A stretch of 64,000 nucleotides of DNA, from positions 47,233,283-47,297,282 of the forward strand of contig NC_087062.1 in assembly GCF_963678635.1 (NCBI RefSeq), read 5' to 3'. How positions within the stretch are numbered: the stretch's first letter is position 1; each line of letters begins with the position of its first letter. This DNA comes from Symsagittifera roscoffensis. Taxonomy: Eukaryota > Xenacoelomorpha > Acoela > Convolutidae. Made by a program: the position numbers and the translations under genes. This document shows positions 59,331-64,000 of the stretch, piece after piece. The notes beneath the pieces were generated by a model that made no database searches, had not been told where the DNA came from, and saw only the letters and a list, made by a program, of their open reading frames with translations.

Positions 59331-62300
59331 GGTATGTTCTGACTATGAACGAGGTATATTTCGACCGTCGCTCAAAGTGTGTTTCTACCGTAGTCGAGAT
59401 TTGCTTCGACTATGCTTGATGTATGTTTTGACCGTGCTCGAGGTATGTTTCAACCGTGCTTGAGGTTGGTTTCGACCGTGCACGAGGTATGTTTTCGGCA
59501 AAGCTCGATATAAGCTTCGACCGTGCACGGAGTATGTTTCGACCGAGCTCGAGGTATTTTCTCGGCAAAGTTCGATATAAGCTTTGACCGTGCACGGAAT
59601 ATGTTTCGACCGAGCTCGAGGTAATTTTCGACCGAGCTTTAGGTATGTTTTAACTGACTTAATGTTTGTTTCTACCGTGCTCGAGATATATTTCGACCGT
59701 GCACGAAGTTTGGTTCGACGGTCGCTCGAGGTATGTTTCGACTGTGCTCGAAGTATGTTTCGACCGAGCTCGAAGTATGTTTCGACGGTGCACGAGTCAT
59801 GTTTTGACCGTCGCTCGAGGTATGTTTGACCTTGATCGAGGTTTGTTTCGACCGTTCTCGAAGTTGGTTGCGACCATGCTCAATTTTGTTTCAACCGTGC
59901 GTGAGGTTTTTTTCGACCGTCGTTCCTGGTATGTTTCGACCGTCGCTCGAAGTATGTTTCGACCGTGCTCGAGTTGGGTTTTCGACAGTGCTCAAGGTAT
60001 GTTTCAACCGTGCTTGAGGTTTGTTTCAACCGTGCTTGAGGCATATTTCGACCGTGCACAAGGTATGCTTCGACCGTGCTCGAGGTATGTTTAAATTGAC
60101 TTGCGGTATGTTCTGACCATGCACGAGATATATTTCGACCGTCGCTCAAAGTGTTTTTCTACCGTAGTCGAGATTTGCTTCGACTATGCTTGATGTATGT
60201 TTCGAGCGTGCTCGAGGTATGTTTCAACCGTGCTTGAGGTTGGTTTCGACCGTGCACGAGGTATGTTTCGACCGTGCTCGAGTTATGTTTCGACAGTAAT
60301 CGAGTTATGTTTCGACCGTGCTCGAGATGTGTTACAACCGTGCTTGAGATATCTTTCGGCCGTCGCTCGTGGTATGTTTCGACCGTCGCGCGAAGTTTGT
60401 TTCGACCATGCTCGAGTTATGTTTGCGGCAATGCTCGAGAAATGCTTCTACTGTCCACAAAGTATGTTTCGACCGAGCTCGAGGAATGTTTCAACTGAAT
60501 TGAGGTATGTCACTCATGGTATGTGTCTACCGTGCTCGAGGTATGTTTCAACTGACTTGCGGTATGTTCTGACCATGAACGAGGTATATTTCGACCGTCG
60601 CTCAAAGTGTGTTTCTACCGTAGTCGAGATTTGCTTCGACTATGCTTGATGTATGTTTCGACCGTGCTCAAGGTATGTTTCAACCATGCTTGAGGTTGGT
60701 TTTGACCGTGCACGAGGTATGTTTCGACCGTGCTCGAGTTATGTTTCGACCGTGCTCGAGTTATGTTTCGACCGTGCTCGAGATGTGTTACAACTGTGCT
60801 TGAGATATCTTTCGGCCGCCGCTCGTGGTATGTTTCGACCGTCGCGCGAAGTTTGTTTCAACCATGCTCGAGTTATGTTTGCGGCAATGCTCGAGAAATA
60901 TTTCTACCGTCCACAAAGTATGTTTCGACCGAGCTCGAGGAATGTTTCAACTTACTTGAGGTATGTTACTCATGGTATGTGTCTACCGTGCTCAAGATAT
61001 GCTTCGACCAATCACGAAGTATGTTTCGGCTGTGTACGAGGTATGTTTCGACCGTGCTCGAGGTATGTTTCGACCGTGCTCGAGGTATGATTCGACCGTG
61101 CTCGAGGTATGATTCGACCGTGCACGAATTATGTTTCGAATATGCACGAGGTATATTTCGACCGTCACTCGAGGTATGTGTCGACCGTGCTCGAGGAGGG
61201 TTTCGACCAAGCTCCAGATGTGTTTCAACCCTGCTTGAGGTATCTTTCGGCCGTGGCTCGTGGTATGTTTCGACCATCGCGCGAAGTTTGTTTCGACCAT
61301 GCTCGAGTTATGTTTTTCGACCATTCATGAGGTATGTTCGACCGTGCTCGAGTTATGTTTCGACAGTGCTCGAGATTTGTTTCGACTGGGCTCGAGGTGG
61401 GTTGCGACCATGTTCGAGATGTGTTTCAACCGTGCTTGAGGTATTTTTCGACCGTCGCTCGAGGTATGTTTCGACCGCCGCTCATAGTATGTTTCAGCCA
61501 TGCTCGAGTTATGTTTGCGGCAATGCTCGAGATATGCTTCTACCGTCCACAAAGTTTGTTTCGACCGAGCTCGAGGTATGTTTCAACTGACTCGAAGTAT
61601 GTTTCGACCATGCACGAGGTATATTTCGACTGTCGCTCAAGGTGTGTTTCTACCGTGCTCGAGATATGCTTCGACCGATCACGAGGTATGTTTCGACTGT
61701 GTACGAGGTATGTTTCGACCGTGCTCGAGGTATGTTTCGACCATGCTCGAGGTATGATTCGAACGTGCTCGAGGTATGATTCGACCGTGCACGAACTATG
61801 TTACGAATATGCACGAGGTTTTTTTCGAACGTCGCTCGAGTTATGTATCGACCGTGCTCGAGGAAGGTTTCGACCAAGCTCGACATGTGTTTCAATCCTG
61901 ATTGAGGTATCTTTCGGCCATCGCACGAGGTATGTTTCAATCGCCGCTCAAAGTATGTTTCAGCCATGCTCGAGTTATCATTGAGGCAATGCTCGAGATA
62001 TGCTTCTACCGTCCACAAAGTATGTTTCGACCGAGCTCGAGGTATGTTTCAACTGACTTGAGGTATGTTTCGACCACGCATGAGGTATATTTCGACTGTC
62101 GCTCAAGGTATGTTTCTACCGTGCTCGAGATATGCTTCGAATGATCACGAAGTATGTATCGACTGTATACGAGGTATGTTTCGACCGTGCTCGAGGTATG
62201 TTTCCACCGTGCGCGAGGTATGATTCGACCGTGCTCGAGGTATGATTCGACCTTGCACGAATTATGTTACGAATATGCACGAGGTATGTTTCGACCTTCG

Positions 62301-64000
62301 CTCGAGGTATGTTTCGACCGTGCTCGAGGAAGGTTTCGACCAAGCTCGAGATGTGTTTCAACACTGCTTGAGGTATCTTTCGGCCGTCGCTCGTGGTATG
62401 TTTCGACAGTCGCGCGAAGTTTGTTTCGACCATGCTCGAGTTATGTTTTTCGACCCTTCATGAGGTATGTTTCGACCGTGCTGAAGTTATGTTTCGACCG
62501 TGCTCGAGATTTGTTTCGACTGGGCTCGAGGTGAGTTGCGACCATGTTCGAGATGTGTTTCAACCGTGCTTGAGGTTTTTTTCGACCGTCGCTCGAGGTA
62601 TGTTTCGACCGCCGCTCAAACTATGTTTCAGCCATGCTCGAGTTATGTTTGCCGCAATGCTCAATACATGCTTCGACCGTCGCTCGAAGTATGTTTCGAC
62701 CGTGCTCGAGTTAGGTTTTCGACAGCGCTCAAGGTATGTTTCAACCGTGCTTGAGGTTTGTTTGAACTGATCTGCGGTATGTTTTGACCATGCACGAGGT
62801 ATATTTCGACCGTCGCTCAAAGTATGTTTCAATCGTGCTCGAGATTTGTTTCGACTGGGCTCGAAGTGGGTTGCGACCATGTTCGAGATGTGTTTCAACC
62901 CTGCTTCAGGTTTTTTCGACCGTCGTTCGAGCCATGTTTCGACCGCCGCTCAAACTATGTTTCAGCCATGCTCGGGTTATGTTTGCCGCAATGCTCAATA
63001 TATGCTTCGACCGTCGCTCGAAGTATGTTTCGACCGTGCTCGAGTTAGGTTTTCGACAGCGCTCAAGGTATGTTTCAACCGTGCTTGAGATTTGTTTGAA
63101 CTGACCTGCGGTATGTTTCGACCGTGTTCGAGGTATGTTTCAACCGTCCTTGAGTTATTTTTCGATCATTAATGAGGTATGTTTCGACCGTGCTCGAGTT
63201 AGGTTTCGACCGTGCTCGAGGTATGTTTCGACCGGGCTCGAGTTAGGTTGCGACCATGCTCGAGATGTGTTTCAACCGTGCTTGAGGTATTTTTCGACCG
63301 TCGCTCGGGGAATGTTTCGACCGTCACTCGAAGTATGTTTCGACCGTTCTCGAGTTAGTTTTTCGACAGTGCTCAAGGTATGTTTCAACCGTGCTCGAGG
63401 TACGTTTCAACTGTGCTTGAGCTTTGTTTCGACCGTGCACAAGGTATGTTTCGACCGTGCTCGTGGTATGTTTCGACCGTCTTGCGAAATTTGTTTCGAC
63501 CATGCTCGAGTTATGTTTTCGAGCATTCATGAGGTATGTTTCGACCATGCTCGAGTTATGTTTCGACCGTGCTCGAGTTATGTTTCGACCGTGCTCGAGG
63601 TTTGTTTCGACCGGGCTCCAGGTGGGTTGCGACCATGCTCGAGATGTGTTTTAACCGTGCTTCAAGTATTTTTCGGCCGTCGCTCAAAGTATGTTTCAAC
63701 CTTGCTCCAGTTATGTTTGCGGTAGTGCTCAAGATATGCTGCAACCGTCCACAAGGTATGTTTCGACCGAGCTCGAGTTATGTTTCGACCGTCGCTCGAG
63801 GTATGTTTCTGCCGTGCTCGAGATATGTTTCGAGCGTGATCGAGTTATGTTTCAACCGTGCTTGAGTTGTTTTTCGACCATCGCTCGATGTATGTTTCGA
63901 CCGTTACTCGAAGTATGTTTCGACCGTGCTCGATTTAGGTTTTCGACAGTGCTCAAAGTATGTTTCAACCGTGTTCGAAGTATGTTTCAAATGACTTGAG
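59331..64000 (+). repeat. Segmental copy C2 (pair of 50734-55634)
   Basis: Matches copy C1 through the end of the window, so its right edge is not visible. It carries the 67-bp doublet (59,496 and 59,563), the 456-bp pair (60,172 and 60,628) and the TGTTACGAATATG modules in the same order. It lacks one 22-bp monomer near 59,490 and one roughly 200-bp unit near 62,930 that copy C1 has. The two copies together show that these inner repeats are older than the large duplication. Confidence 0.92.

Larger units (their letters stand above)
1..64000 (+). repeat. 22-bp satellite array filling the whole window
   Basis: Every part of the window reads as head-to-tail copies of a 22-bp monomer, TATGTTTCGA then CCGTGCTCGAGG, with 21-bp and 23-bp length variants. 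All copies but one short inverted segment near 48.45 kb have the same orientation, so the plus strand is T-rich over A (7 to 3 per unit) and G-rich over C (7 to 5) throughout. Each intact unit carries one XhoI site (CTCGAG), two TaqI sites (TCGA) and three CpG dinucleotides. I saw no transposon, simple-sequence tract, telomere repeat or unique sequence of any length. The array starts before base 1 and continues past base 64,000. Seen directly: periodicity and orientation. Known: arrays like this are typical of eukaryotic heterochromatin. Inferred: the host methylates CpG. The source species is not recognisable from the repeat. Confidence 0.98.

Noticed and set aside
1-64000. CRISPR array (regular short repeats)
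   Set aside because: There are no unique spacers between repeats. Units abut head to tail, and variant units recur in fixed blocks, which is satellite organisation. No cas gene is present.
1-64000. Tandem-repeat effector or TAL-like coding gene
   Set aside because: The 21-bp and 23-bp monomers break any single frame every few units, and no frame is favoured. The 22-residue cycle comes from the 66-bp common multiple and not from a protein unit.
1-64000. CENP-B box-like motif in TTTCGACCGGGCTCGAGG units
   Set aside because: TTCG and CGGG are both present but the spacing and the required A between them do not match the known CENP-B box. A centromere role cannot be claimed from this.
1-64000. 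Telomere or subtelomere
   Set aside because: No TTTAGGG, TTAGGG or related telomere repeat was seen. The position on the chromosome cannot be told from this window.
1-64000. tRNA, rRNA or other RNA genes
   Set aside because: No stretch departs from the 22-bp repeat long enough to hold one, and no tRNA box A or box B pattern or rRNA core sequence was recognised.

Overview
The whole 64 kb window is one tandem-repeat (satellite) array. I found no gene, RNA gene, transposon or CRISPR array in it. The monomer is 22 bp: an AT-richer half (TATGTTTCGA) followed by a GC-richer half (CCGTGCTCGAGG). It runs in the same orientation from the first base to the last, and both window ends lie inside the array. 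Dividing 64 kb by 22 gives roughly 2,900 monomers. A pure array this long fits eukaryotic heterochromatin (pericentromeric, subtelomeric or knob-like) in a large genome; a bacterial, viral or organelle source is very unlikely. The sequence alone does not identify the species or the chromosomal position. The commonest monomer differences are transitions at the three CpG sites of each unit, which suggests a host that methylates CpG, such as a plant or an animal.

The array has several levels. (1) Monomers come in three main sizes: 22 bp (ending CCGTGCTCGAGG), 23 bp (ending CCGTCGCTCGAGG) and 21 bp (ending AACTGACTTGAGG). (2) Sequence variants follow each other in a fixed order, giving recognisable modules of about 175-250 bp that recur across the window. 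Two main versions of the core module exist, one carrying GCGGCAATG and the other TCGGCAAAG. (3) The modules are arranged in local higher-order repeats with region-specific periods. From left to right these are 820 bp (2.8-4.5 kb), 333/355 bp (6.6-7.7 kb), 845 bp (8.95-10.6 kb), 267 bp (11.0-11.6 kb), 751 bp x3 (14.0-16.3 kb), 843 bp (16.6-18.3 kb), 1,216 bp (20.6-22.8 kb), 111 bp (24.9-25.2 kb), 401 bp (26.4-27 kb), 1,242 bp x3 (29.7-33.2 kb), about 1,812 bp x2 (33.2-36.8 kb), 1,068 bp (38.4-42 kb), 456 bp (51.6-52.5 kb), 488 bp (55.6-56.7 kb) and 200 bp (57.6-58.4 kb). (4) Larger segmental copies overlie these, with offsets of 5,151 bp, about 2.5 kb, about 3.6-3.7 kb and about 8.6 kb.

The window shows many open reading frames on both strands, up to 353 codons, but they are by-products of the repeat. 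The consensus monomer has no stop codon in any of the six frames. Because 22 is not a multiple of 3, three monomers (66 bp) read as a 22-residue repeat cycling through all three frames. On the plus strand this gives the pieces MFRPCSRY, VSTVLEV and CFDRARG; on the minus strand it gives pieces such as HTSSTVETY and LEHGRNIPRARS. I therefore annotate no coding sequence.

The most unusual local structures are a perfect 18-bp inverted repeat at 48,441-48,483, which is the only reversed-orientation sequence I noticed, and a scrambled 20-bp junction at 59,311-59,330 at the left edge of the second copy of the 8.6-kb-offset duplication. Block edges below were placed by eye from shared marker variants and are good to about 20 bp unless stated.
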